Shown piece by piece: positions 21,400 through 33,480 of a stretch of 64,000 nt of DNA; the stretch's first letter is position 1; each line of letters opens with the position of its first letter. The position numbers and the translations under genes were made by a program. The notes beneath the pieces are model-generated. The model worked only from the letters and a program-made list of their open reading frames with translations, made no database searches and was not told the origin of the DNA. Source of the stretch: Paragonimus heterotremus (lineage: Eukaryota; Platyhelminthes; Trematoda; Plagiorchiida; Troglotrematidae); the NCBI GenBank assembly GCA_013368495.1, contig LUCH01002090.1, forward strand, positions 13,798 through 77,797, given 5' to 3'.

Positions 21400-24306
21400 G
21401 TAAGTCGACGTTTAACAAGGTACTGTGCAACTATCCTTACCGATGGCAATACAGTTTTATCCCATAATGTGGATATTTCTAGTGCTGATATTTTATAAGC
21501 TAACTGTTTAGGATTCAAAAATTTCACCTTGTTTAGCAGCGTGATCAGAACGTTCAGATCAATAACCATGTTTGGTGAGACGACGTGCTGGTCGAAAGCC
21601 AAACGGTCGGCTTCCGAAACGACTCAACACCAATAACATCATGGTCAGATACAACAATGGGGGGAAACGTGTACTCAGTTGTGTAATCCCCGAAAATGTC
21701 GCGTTTCACCATTATGATCAGAATGTTGGGTACAAAGCGCACAGGAATAAACGACCACATTACCCAATGAGTTGTCCAGATAATGTGAAAGTTCACCAAA
21801 CGCATGGAAAGGAATGATGTACATGGGGGTTGAACTTCATAATCTATATAACGATTAGTCTAATGCTAGCCAGTCATTACGGTTTCGTGATCCATTATGT
21901 TACAGTGCGTCAGATAACCTTATTTCGGGTACTTAACTGAGCGTACTGAGGGTACTTAACTGCGCTCGCAAGTTATTCTGGTTGCTTATTATGAGGTTAA
22001 TTAGTAATGCAACATCCTTGGACTGCACTGTAGTCAATGGTTTATTTTTATGATCTGCACACTTCTTTGACTATTATTTTTACTAGTAGACTTTCAAGAC
22101 GAGTAGCGTGGCGAATTCGATAATTTAGGTGAAATTCAAATACGACAATCTTGCGCTACAACTTGTCTGAAATTAGCGGTATGGAGTGTACATGCGTAGG
22201 CAGAGCGTGATTTGTAATCTGATCTACAAAACCACTCCGACAGATCATCAAAATTATGGAATTTGCCATTATCAAATTTATCACCAGTAGCACAAGTTAC
22301 AGTGCGATCAGCAGTCTTGATGAATTCCAACATTAACCAAATACGTATATCCTCGGACTAATTTGAACGGCCTCTCTGATGGTTCCAGTAATATAGAATT
22401 ATAATAACTGACTTAACTCAAGCTTAGGGCCAGGTTCGGCGCAGTAGTAATAACTCCCTAAATCTGGGCAGTTCAGATATTCATCAGTGGAGTACAGTTG
22501 CACATATTCAGTGATTTGATAAAACAAAACTAGTGGGAAGTAGGATTAGTAGCAGTCACCACAATCTTCTATGACACCGTAGGATAGGCTAGTAATCGAG
22601 TTCGCGTATATGGAGGTGTAACCTCATAACTCACCTGATAGAGCACATGTCATATGTGAACACACGGTTTCTGTCATCGGTCAAAATTTAGTCGAAATTC
22701 AGACTACGTTCTAATTTCTCATAGACCTATTTCCTACCAATAAGAATATCAAATTGTGAACTTTATTCACACGATCATCAAAACATTGGTGAATGCCATT
22801 CAACTATGCACCATTAAAACTTGCGACTCCCTTTTAATCCACTTGATATTTGTTCTTCTCTTTACTAATGTGAGAATTATAAATCCGTGGAGCTTTCTTG
22901 AACTATGTGTCTAGCTGATTGTTCCGTTGCAGATTTCACTGCATAAAGAGATCGATGGATTCTGTTTACCGTCATATTTGAACTATGATCAGCACGGTCA
23001 TTTTCGCCCTCTGCAGTGCATGAAAAATACACATCCACCATTTGTCGAATCTGCGCTATTCGATTAATGTTGTTAGATTTTCGACCATCACCAAGCTTAC
23101 TGTGCAAACGGTTTAGGGAACTTATCCAAATAGGTCAATATTACCGTGCACGTAAACTTACAGAACCACGCCTACTTATCATTTTGCTTCCTACGTGAAG
23201 GCCTTCAACGTACAACTCGTGGTTAATCTTAACGTTATACCAACCTGCAATACTGACGACAGAATTAAAGTATACAACTCTATCGTATTGTACTACGTTA
23301 GCTCCACCGAGCCGCCTTCCAGACTCTAAGTCGTGATGCCCCCGTCCATACTTCATTTTTGATGGTTTAGTAATCCAGCTAGGCATATGCATTAGGCTGA
23401 AAGAGAGTACGACTTTATTCGTCCGTATACCAGCGTGTTTCTATCTTCAAAGAATCTCAATAGGCTATTCCAAGCAAATCCAGTAGTGATGAGCACACAT
23501 TTACCGGGTTTTCTTTGTTCAACTAAATTACGATTGGATACTGGGGTCATAATGTGAACATCCATGGCTGTTGGCGTCACTTCATGCCTCAGATGGTAGC
23601 ACTCATGTCATGTAGAGATGTGCCGTTCCCTTCGCTGGTTTGAACTCAAACGGAGCCATGAGTTCAATATTTACTTCTTTGCCTAATTAATTTTTGATAA
23701 CTTACGGCCTGCTGCTGAGCAAAACATGTTTATCTACGAGTGTACTGTTTGCCACGCCATTATGAACAAATTTGTCGTCCCTTCGAAAAGTTCAATAAAT
23801 TAGAGAACGTGTTTAAAATCCCGTTGTTCTGCAATCTTGAAACCTCAGAATATATATGCCATGGGCACATCTGAAGACGAATTTTGGAGAGTTTCATAAC
23901 AACAGTGTTGCCAGATGACACAAAACGAACGCGCAATATTTACAGATTTGGCAAACCATTGTAGCTATATCTCACGTTACCAAACGACAGACCGAGAGCA
24001 GTTTCTGAGTTTTCACTGAAAGTGTTTGTGGGCTAAATGCAGAATAATATAGGAAAGATGTTTAACTCCAGGTTTACAAATAATTTGACTTGTGCAGACC
24101 ACAAATTCATTTCAATTAGATTTGCAAGCCCATTGATCGATCGTGGAGTGTAAAAAATCTCCACTCATACTGCTTCTGTTCTTGTTTTAACAGACCGCAG
24201 CATGTTATGAGAAAAAGTTAGCATTGTCAAACGTCTAGCAAATTAGCGCCTGATGGAAGACTAATTGTTTTGAGTTGCGTTTGTTTTTATCCAATCTTTG
24301 CTATAG
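21400..24306 (+). other. NHE intron 1
   Basis: The donor is GTAAGT at 21400-21405 and the acceptor ATCTTTGCTATAG ends at 24306. I recognise no transposon protein or repeat inside. The short open frames are on both strands and unconvincing. Confidence 0.85.
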
Positions 24307-24925
24307 ATATCTGCGGAGGTTCCTCCTGCGTGACCCCTATCCTCATGACCACATCATGAACGTGTTCACTAAGATTACCATGGCTTTGCATTACGCGAGT
24401 TTGGCCACCACAGAGAGGCGCGCGGAACACTACTTGTCCAAATTGCATCCGCAGTTTAGACAATCCTTGATCCCACTAGTTTTTTCAAGTTCCAGTCTCC
24501 CGATCAGTAGGGACCACACCCGGCCTCAGACAATGGAGGCCGTCGATTCGTTAATTGTGTCAACGTTATGGAGAAACGGGCCAATATCAGGTGAACTGCA
24601 AAATACCAGTGGTTCGGGAAAAACGTTTAACGAAATCTTTCGAGTGCACAAGACGAAGAATAACGGCGCGGGTACGTTGAAATCCCGGAAGAATGGAATA
24701 AGCAGTAAGGTTGACAAATACAAACCAAAACTACCGGAAACTTTAATTACTGATAGTCAATCGGATATAGAAGAGGATTCGTCTATCTCGACAGCCAGTG
24801 AAGCCATAGACCTAGAGAATACCATACTACACTCGACATCGTCTACCGATTCTTCGGTTCGAAAGAATACGACGCATGGTTGTTTCGAATGCACTTGGAA
24901 ATCGAAATCAACATTATCTTCGAAG
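24307..24925 (+). CDS. NHE: Na+/H+ exchanger, exon 2: first part of the cytosolic tail
   Basis: Splicing from exon 1 gives HKYLRRFLLR, which is the NHE juxtamembrane motif (other NHEs have KYLRKLLIR or KYVKKCLI), so the junction is supported by homology as well as phase. The following FTKITMALHYA matches the family's YxKLEIKHAI segment, a regulatory lipid- and CHP-binding region in NHE1. The rest of the 206-residue piece (residues 501-706) is low-complexity tail: a Ser/Thr-rich, acidic part around SQSDIEEDSSISTASEA and TSSTDSS that could be phosphorylated. The exon can end at GTTGGT (24926) in phase 0. Without splicing, the frame runs only 14 more codons to a stop at 24970, giving a possible short isoform. 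Confidence 0.87.
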
Positions 24926-25869
24926 GTTGGTTTTATTTTATTTTGCGTTTACTTTTCATCTATCCCGTAATGTTTGTTCAACATGATTGAACAAGAGAAG
25001 ATTGGCACTGTTAACAATCAACGTTGTGTACTGTAAACAGGCGGACAGAAAATCTAACCGGAGATGCATTCAATGAGCCATGCAGCAGTAGAGTGTTTTG
25101 ATCTGTTGCAACTCATGCCCACTCACTGTGCCGGTTCAACCAAAGACATCCATTTCACCTTTCAGCTTCATTTAACAAGATTTTATCATGGTCCTATAAA
25201 CCCAGTTAGACAGCGTTAACAAAATAGTGTACTGTTCCCATTAGTCGGCAGTTTACATGGGTTCACCCGTCGATCCTCATTTGCCAGAAAATCCCTCATC
25301 CTGGTTTGTGGACTGCTTGCGAGATCTGACGCCACCGTCTATGTATGTAACGCTGTCAGCGGTGACAACATCCAGAGGCACTGCCATTGTTGTAATGTGA
25401 GAAAGGTTAATAGGACATCACGATTATTCTCGATGACAAATCTAGACTGTTGGTACTGATTTTTATCACGAAAACGCATTGATAATATGGAAGCTTGAGT
25501 AATCTTTAAGGTGTCACACCAGATATATAATCAGCTGTTGAAAACTGGAAGTTTTCATATGTCCCTGAGAGACTGTGAATGTGTGTACGAACGTTTCGAA
25601 GTTATTTTTCGCCTTAAGTTAACGTTGGACTGAAAAATACTGTCTGTTGAGCTGAGCGGTATGTACCAATAACTATACTAGATGCCTTATCATCGCTTTC
25701 GTGTTATTGTTGATTATTGTTAATCAGATCTGGCTTGCTTATTGTGGATAACAATGTACGCTGGATGAACGTTTATGATGATCTTTACTTACATCCGGTT
25801 GACAGGGGACCCTGTTTAGCTTCTCACATAATTGTGTGTTCATAGTGTAATCCACGTTACATTACAAAA

Positions 25870-26345
25870 GAAATCAGTTACAAAGATTAGAACCTGATGG
25901 TAAATTTAGAACGATGGCTCATAATGAGTTTACATCGGATCCATAACACCGTCCAGCTACGTTTCATTGCGTGTGTCAGAAGCATTCCCTTGCTACCAAC
26001 CAAAAACCCCGACCTGTTCTCGCAGCTGGTTATTGTATCTATTAGTTCATATGAACCGAAATACACTGGAAAGAAAAATAGACAGCTGGAGAAAATGGTT
26101 GAAGAATATTGTACAAAATGGCTGCACCAATCAGTGTGTCAACCAGACAATAGTCATAGGTAAATCAGCCCTAGCTCGACCCCGTCGATCATTAGGCATT
26201 TAGTTCAGGCCAGACACACACGCAGAGTGGTTTCAACCTTTCGTGTAATTAGAACGTACAACCGGGTGGAATTGCTCACGTTCGTTGGGACTATCAATCA
26301 CTTGCCACAAGCCTCTGTCATGTACCCAGAAAACGGTTGACGGTT
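25870..26345 (+). pseudogene. Degenerate Penelope-like element: GIY-YIG endonuclease relic
   Basis: Blocks of the PLE nuclease can be followed in order on the plus strand: TVQLRFIACVRSIPLLPTKN, a decayed YxGRTNRQL box seen as YTGKKNRQLEKMVEE, TKWL, and after a stop IIRHLVQARHT and STFRVI. The catalytic box has lost its Arg and Thr and the frame is interrupted, so this is an old copy. It sits inside NHE intron 2 in the sense orientation. The family assignment rests on the co-linear match with the better copies at 17.4 and 45.7 kb. Confidence 0.7.
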
Positions 26346-27880
26346 ATATTACGCCAGCTATGGCCTTCATAACCAAGGACACAATAGCTTTGGAAAGTCA
26401 CCGATAATTTTTCATTCGTTTTCAGTTGACAGTTCGTTTAGTTTAATCGTAAATGTTGCAGGATTGCGATTGGAAACAGTGTACTAAATGTTTTCATTTT
26501 GCAAACTGCGCCCCTTTTGTATATGTCAAACTAAATAAACGCTTATCTCATAACTCAATTCCATTAAATTGATATAATTTGAATCTCTGCAGTTTGAAGC
26601 CTGATGGTGACAGCCGTTCGAGATCGGAATTCTAAAGCTGTGGAATGAAGATCAGGCCAGCTTGTCAGGTTATAAACATCCAGAGCGCCATCGAATATAA
26701 CATTTTTTCCATTAGATTACGGGCAAGTCTTGATAAGTGGACAAATAACATACGGTTATAAGGTGGAACGTGTTAATGAAAATGTCTAACTAAATCCACT
26801 GTACTAGGCAGCACACCACTGTTGATTATGAGCAGTTACCGGAAATTTATTGATTGGGTTTTATGGGACGAATGTTATGCGACGTATCTTGTTCAGTTTC
26901 ACCTCTATACTATGTTGTGTAATATGTACAAAGGTGGTTGAGTATGTGTATCAAGTTATGCTTGTCTGCTGCTGACTTAGTTATCATATGGTAATGAGTT
27001 ACAGTCAAAATTCGTTCACAGACCTGATTAGCGATTTATTCCGATGACAAAAGTCCTCAAAAAGCCTAGAAATCTTGACTTTTGCAGACATTTTCACCTT
27101 TGTTTTTTAACCGTGGTAACATACCGCTGATAGGTCAGCGGTGACATACTTAACACGAAATGATTAAATGAGGTAAAAAAATACCGTAATGAGAAGAAGA
27201 AAAGGCGTTGTGGAAGGCAAATAACGCGTAAAGAAAAAAAAGACAAAGACTTACAAAAATGGTGCGATTCATCTAGCTTTTTTGCCATGTCAGACAGCTT
27301 CCTCAACCAAGTATTTATTGCTATTTGGACCACAGCCAGAAATCCGGAAAAGTCCTACTGAAACAAGTTTCGACGTGCGATCACACATCGAACTCAAGTC
27401 CATACGCTGGCCAATAGGCTGCCATTTCTAGCCTAACCCAACACTAACAAACAAGGCATGGTGTGGCAAGCGGTGAGTTAGCATTCGTAAGATGTGACCA
27501 AGCCAACGAAGCCATTGGTGGACGGAGGCCATCCGTCTTGAAGACATTGACGAACTTCTTCAGTGCTAGCACAGTGTTCTTACTACACGCCGCTGATGCT
27601 TCGGAGACACGGATAGTCGAAAACGGACATTCTGTGAACAACCTCCACGCTGATGGACTGGGCTGTTTGCGGTAATTAAATAACCTTATTGTACATTCTG
27701 CAGCTCCTGCTGGAGCCACATATAGTTCAAGTTGGCAAGCGTTACCCGTGCCTTAACCATACGATTTCTAACCTCACCAGACACTACTCCAACGCTTATC
27801 CTGCTCCAAAATTGCAACTTCTCAACTACCTCCAACGGCCCACCACCATAGGCAAAAGTAGACGCAGAGTCCTGTGAGTC

Positions 27881-28690
27881 TCAAAAATCCACGGTGTACT
27901 TAGAGGATGAAAAAGCCATACTAAACTGGTCGACTGGGTCCTCTACTCTGTCTGTAGTGTTATGGGCTCCTCGTAAACCTTGACCAGTTAGATCAATGTC
28001 GTCCGCATACTTTACATATCGAAGTCGAACACCAGGGAACAGTTTGATGCCGTCGTAATCGCAGTCTGTCAGGAGTCGCTGTGAGATATTGCCTGCTACA
28101 AAGTCGAATAGGAAAAGAGAGACTGGAGAACCTTGTAACACATCACTCGGAATGCCGAAGGTCGGCAGTACGTTTCATAAGACCTAATCAGGGTTGAGAT
28201 CTGACAGTAAACGACTTTCAGTTTGTCGATGTGCTTCTCAGGCGGACACCTCCTCGACAGACAGTCTTAGAGCGCGTCCCTAACAACCTAATTGAAGGTC
28301 CTTTTCGTGGTGAAGAAGACAACAATATTCAACCCTTTGTATGAGTGGCGGAGTCGAAGTATCTGACAGAGTGTGAAGATGTGATGACTGCAACGACAGC
28401 CAGGGCGAAAACGAGCTTGTTCCTTACGGATATACTGTACACGCGTTCCGCTTAGTCTACAAAGTACAGGGGTGGCTACCACCTTCGACCACAGGGTGCA
28501 TGAGCCATTTTTACAAATGAGGATGATGCTAGGCAGACCGTAGTTACTTGGAACGATTTCACTGACCCATAGTTTTCAGAGCAGAGCCGCCAGCTTTTAG
28601 ACTATAGCTGAGCCTCCATTTATAAAAAGAGCAGGAAATAGTTCGTCAGAACCGGGTGCATTGTGACGTCCCATGAACTTGATCCTGAGG
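27881..28690 (-). mobile_element. RTE-clade LINE fragment 2 (reverse transcriptase)
   Basis: On the minus strand the RT can be followed from an APGxDxLPxxLF-type block (near 28660) through FRPGCRCSHHIFTLCQIL (28420-28360) to QGSPVSLFLFDFVAG, LRYVKYADDIDLTGQG and the FSSSKYTVDF block (28141-27881). YADD, the catalytic metal-binding pair, is intact. The LINE RT normally has FRPGRGCIDHIFTLR, and both Cys-Ile-Asp and the FLD motif are damaged here. A stretch between 28141 and 28288 is out of frame. No endonuclease is attached. It lies antisense in NHE intron 2. Confidence 0.85.
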
Positions 28691-30074
28691 GAGATGAAGG
28701 CGAGACGTTAACAAACCAGTGAGCACAGTTAGTTAATGGAACGGATGGCCACTTGAACTGCCTACCCACTCATGCGTTGTTGTAGGCTGTACATAAGCTC
28801 ACTATTGATTTCACAAATCCCATCACTCACATCTGACTTCCTGATACCCGTTGCTTGGATGCGATGGAAAAGCTATCAAAAGGTATCGGTAGCAGTGGCT
28901 TGTTCCTTGTCGACAGAATTTTGTGTCCACCAGACTTTGCTATCCTGTCGTGGCTGCTTCCGGAACTCCAAGCGAGTAAACATGCAAACTGAATTGCGTC
29001 TGTTGCTACAGTGACTGTTTCAGCGAGCGTCAAGATTTTCGAGCGATCGCACAGAGACCCAGTGGTTATCAGCCGAAGAAGCAGTAACTCGACATGAGGT
29101 AGTATCACGCGTACGCATAAAATGCCGCATGTGTACCTAAAATGTTTTTGTTTTCTGGCGGTCGGGGTCTTGGACTAAATGCTTTCGCACTTTGGTAAGT
29201 GTGGAGTTCTTGCGCCCACATTAATGTAAATACGTCAGTTTTTAAAATATAACGTCTTCCACTAACTACGACTTTCGATAAAAGCTGGTTTTTGTATCAC
29301 AAAGGTCGTCACCCAAAGGGTACATTACTAAAGCTACAACATTCAGTGACTGCTTGACTTGCAAGCAACGATCGGTGAGCATCCCTGTTTGCTCAGTTTG
29401 TGGCGCCATAATATAGTCTGTTATGACAGCATAATCTCTTGATGCATACTTTTAAAACATCAAGTTGAGTCTCCGGACGATTGTCATCTGAATCATTCCG
29501 GTATAATTAAGCCACTTTTTGTCTTCGCTATCATTGCAAGTCACCTGTCGTTTACTGTTGTGTTAAATAGACCGTGGTTAGGTTTTATTCCTTCCCGTCG
29601 ACAATTAAGCCATTTACTCACTTTTACCCATTCATACTCTTCCGAGTACCTACTTCCACGAGTATATTTAACTTGGAACACTGTGATATTTGCCGGTTAT
29701 TCCGTTAGACTTGTCTAACACAAAACCTGCTTCATTCGGTTTTCAACCTTTCCCTGCAAACCATAAACAGTCCATCTGGCATTTGACTTTATGGATTACT
29801 CACCAAAATGAATAACTATCATCTAGGCTTACTTTACACAGTTCCCTAACTACTTGTTTAGACAAATTTGTTTTATGTTGTTTTTCTGAATACATTACTT
29901 AAGACTATCTTAGGCACAACTCCCAAACTTTCTAATTGTATTTATAATCAATTTGCTTGGAATATTCTGTAACAATGCGGCATTCGTTTTACTTTTACGT
30001 GACAGTTTTCGTTGGGTAATCTTTCTTTGAGTTTCCACGTTTACTTGCCCCCTCAATGTCCCAAAAACCCACAG

Positions 30075-30226
30075 ACTTTGTCTTCCGATGCACACCGTGA
30101 GATGAGTTTATTGTTCCCAAATCGAAAAAATGTTCAAAGTATGGAACATCTGAATTACACGGACCAAATGAAGCATGCTATTCAGTTCAAACGTTCCTTC
30201 CTCCAATTGCAACAACACCGGATTAA
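30075..30226 (+). CDS. NHE: Na+/H+ exchanger, candidate exon 3 (tail)
   Basis: The segment is bounded by CCCACAG and a perfect GTAAGT donor (30227-30232). Its phase accepts the phase-0 end of exon 2 and leaves two bases (AA) for the next exon. It encodes residues 707-756, a charged segment with MEHLNYTDQMKHAIQFKR, RSFLQLQQHR and no membrane helix. Assignment rests on splice signals, phase continuity and protein-like composition, because NHE tails are poorly conserved. A second in-frame acceptor upstream is possible. Confidence 0.6.
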
Positions 30227-31734
30227 GTAAGTCGAGCGACCGAAAGACTGGAGAGTCATTTGACTGACTTCAACAGATGAGTAAGAATTTTACCATCATA
30301 TGACTCTAGTCCCCTTTCGCTTCATCATCTTCATCATCACCGTCATTATCATTGGGTGCGTTGTTGCCATACAACTATGAATAAGGAATAGAAAGCAAGT
30401 GATAATTTGAAAACATTTGTTCTAGCTGACTACCGTGCATTGTAGACTGCCAGGTTGAACTGGCAGGGACAATTTTTCTAAACGGATTGACTGCTATATC
30501 CCATAAAGAATCTCTCAAGAGCAACGCTAAAGCATGTGTTCTTGACTTTTGGAATTATCAAGTAGGGATAGTTCAGAATATACTAGACCTAGCCGTCTGT
30601 ATGGTACGGTCTGCGTCTTAACCCTACAAACTATCTGTAGTGTCATATATCGGCTACGCTTGTACGGATTGCCCCACAAGAGTGCACACGAACACAAAAT
30701 CCGGAGTCTAGGCCAAAGGGCTTACCCAAAACAAGTATCTCAACCGAATCGAGTCAGCGTACGACCTCAACACTGCAGACGCGGCCAGCTGGCACGGCAG
30801 TGCGTGCTTGTTTCAAATCAAGTCACTCGGCTCCAGTGGTTCCAGTGTTTGACCATCACGGTCCACGATCGTTAACACCTGGCTGTTGACAATCCGTAAT
30901 AATCGAATTCGTGAGATTAACGGTAAGTAGTGAACTAGCTCGATCCCAATGCTCACCCTACCCTAGTAGAAAATAGAAAGCCAGGAGCTGTGTATACAAT
31001 TACCTGTCTTTTATATTTCTGGTTACTAGCTCTCTAATATGTGGCAATACGTGAGTCAGTTGGTTAAGGAAGTCGAGACAGACAAGCGACAATCACTCCG
31101 CCTTCTCTTGGTGCTTAGGCCTCAGAGGGTTCGCTCGTTTGTTTCACAGTTGATTCTCTCGCCAACCCAGTTGAATGGCTGTCATTTTGTAGTTCGGTTA
31201 TCCTTCTGTTACCCGGTGTGGCACTGTTGCGGATCGGGCCCAGGGGACATCGATGTACGGTGACATAGTTCAGATCCTTGTTCTTGACCACTGACTCGTC
31301 GAGCTGCCGGATGATAATACCACGAACCGGACGAGGACCGTTGCTTCAGAAACTGGAGTCAGCACGGTGCAGGGATGATTTCGGGCATTGAAACCTGTAA
31401 GACTTGACTGGATTCTATCTGGTAGTCGTAGCAGTATTGGTGGCAGCGGTAAAATTAAGAGCATTGACAGTCACAGTGAAAGTAGTAATAGCAGTAGTAA
31501 CAGCTTTAGTGCTGCGCCCTCATGTCGCTTGTTGCGAAAGTGAATTACCCTTCCTCTCTAAACGAATTAAGACCGATCGTCGTATCTTCAACGTTGGTAT
31601 GTTGCTTTCACAAGATGTTGGCTGGTCGTTAAAATACGTGTTTACAACTGCTCGAATTTCAGTTCACATCCCTACACCGTGATGGTCGACACGAGATGAC
31701 CTCACTACTCCATACACTGCTGCTGGAATCCTGC

Positions 31735-33480
31735 ACCACGTATTCCAGCCTAACATGTCCAAAACGTTCAATTCTATCTTGCCGGATTAGATTCTCGGAT
31801 CGGCTCAAGCTTTCAGTGCTCCTCCACTTCTATCGAAAAGCTTCCGCCATTCTCAAACACTGCATTCTCTGACAGCAGCGTGGTGTCCGCCAGAGTGAAC
31901 CACTATCACTGCTGCTATTCATTGTGGCAGTGGATAAGGTGTTGGCTCTATCTCGACCAGAGCTTGTTTGCCGGTTTTGCCTGGGCCCGGCCGAAAAATC
32001 GACGCGTCTCTCCCAGAAGCTTGCGGCCATCGCTAGTGTTCTCGAGCTATCTGGACTGAAGATCAACACGCGAAAGACTAAACTGTTGGTCACTTGTGGC
32101 GACCATAAGCACAACGCAGCAGCTAGAGCTGACGAGTCTATTAATTTATGTCCGGACATTATCCATTCAGTAAGCGCTTCTGACGCGATGATCTATCTCG
32201 GTATCCCGTTCACCTGGAAAGGTGAGGCGTTCACCAGTCGTCGTCTGCAGCTTCGTACTTCGCTGTATGAAACCACCGAAGCAGTCTTATGGCCACATCA
32301 ACACCTAGAACTAGTGAGACAACCTTTGACTCCGAAGATGAATCACACGTTAGTATTGAGCCGAGTCCACCGAAACATGCTGAAAACTATGGACTGCACA
32401 ATTTGCCAGTTTGCTCGGCAGTGACTCCGCCTTTCTAAAGACACGCTAATCAACTACATCAACGCCCAAGTTTGATTAGATGGTCTGTGCCTTCCGAGTT
32501 TATCCACCACTATCCACATCCCGCGGGAATCACGAGTGGAGAGACTGCTCTCCATTCAGTGTCTAGTTCTGAGGAACATGATCAAAAATGGTTCGTTTAG
32601 TTCTATCAAGAAGGACGTCAGTGCGCCGGCAGGCGTTCAAGATGTGATAGTAATTAACAATAAAGAGGCCCGTGCAGCGTGGATGGATAAGCTTTGTAAT
32701 ACACTGGATAACCGTGGTCTTCAGGAAGTGTCTAGTTCTCCACTGTCCAGTCGCTGACTATTGAATCCAGATAGCATTTTCCTCAGAGTCTATAATTGTG
32801 CCATCAAGCTGCGACAAGGTCTTGTTGAAACTAAGGTCTGGAATTCTCGAGATGGCCAATGTGACCACTAAGTTATCTGTCGTGGTAACTGCGGTAAACC
32901 AGAAAGCCTTGCTAGTGTTCTCCAATCGTGCTGGATCACCCACAATTTGCGTTGTGATCGGCACAACCAGGTGACCAAGGACCTGGTGGGAAGGCTGCGT
33001 AATATAGGCTACGCAGTCTTCGAAGAGTTACGAGTACCAGTGGTGAGCTCGTTCATCAAACTAGACGTTATTGCGGTTCCTGACGGCGCTGCTGTGGTAC
33101 TGGACGTCAGTATAGTGGACGACTCTCGAAGCTCAGATTGTCTGGAATGACAAGGTCGTGAAGCACGAGTCCGACTCTCATAATGTCGTCATTCAGTCGA
33201 TCTTCCCTACTTTGGGCTGTGACGTGGATTCTATTCCTCATTCACCTGTGATAATCACTTTTCCTGGTATTATGTATCCTCCTCCTTACAGTGCGATTCC
33301 TCGCCTACGACTTCCCTTCTACGCAGTCACTAACAGTTTTGGGTGCTCTGGGCACCTGACACATTTGTGCGGGCTACCTGGCGTTAATAAGTGCTACCTT
33401 CTGACGGTTGTCTCACTATGAAAGACATTTTTCTGTTCTGATACGTGAGCCTTGGATGTAATAGCACTCGTGTGCTCTGA
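31735..33480 (+). mobile_element. R2-clade LINE, 3' portion (RT end, zinc motif, REL endonuclease, tail)
   Basis: Plus-strand blocks follow in R2 order. There is an RT piece near 31740-31900 with an AFNSILPD-like box. The 31924-32424 frame carries LELSGLKINTRKTKLLV and YLGIPFTWKG, then HTLVLSRVHRNMLKTMD. A Cys/His motif lies near 32890-32945 (CGKPESL, SCWITH, RCDRHNQ). Then comes the restriction-like endonuclease region, DVIAVPDGAAVVLDVSIVDD (to 33150). The C-terminal block is IQSIFPTLGCDVDS and HSPVIITFPGIMYPP (33158-33300). Several stops and frame changes show that it is dead. R2 elements typically nick 28S rDNA; no rDNA flanks this copy. Confidence 0.85.

Larger units (their letters stand above)
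24926..30074 (+). other. NHE intron 2, carrying PLE and RTE debris
   Basis: The proposed donor GTTGGT is weak but in phase. The acceptor is CCCACAG ending at 30074. Inside lie a PLE endonuclease relic on the gene strand and an RTE fragment on the opposite strand. Confidence 0.6.

Noticed and set aside
31830..32159. Minus-strand frame opposite the R2 fragment
   Set aside because: It is the antisense shadow of the R2 reverse transcriptase on the plus strand.
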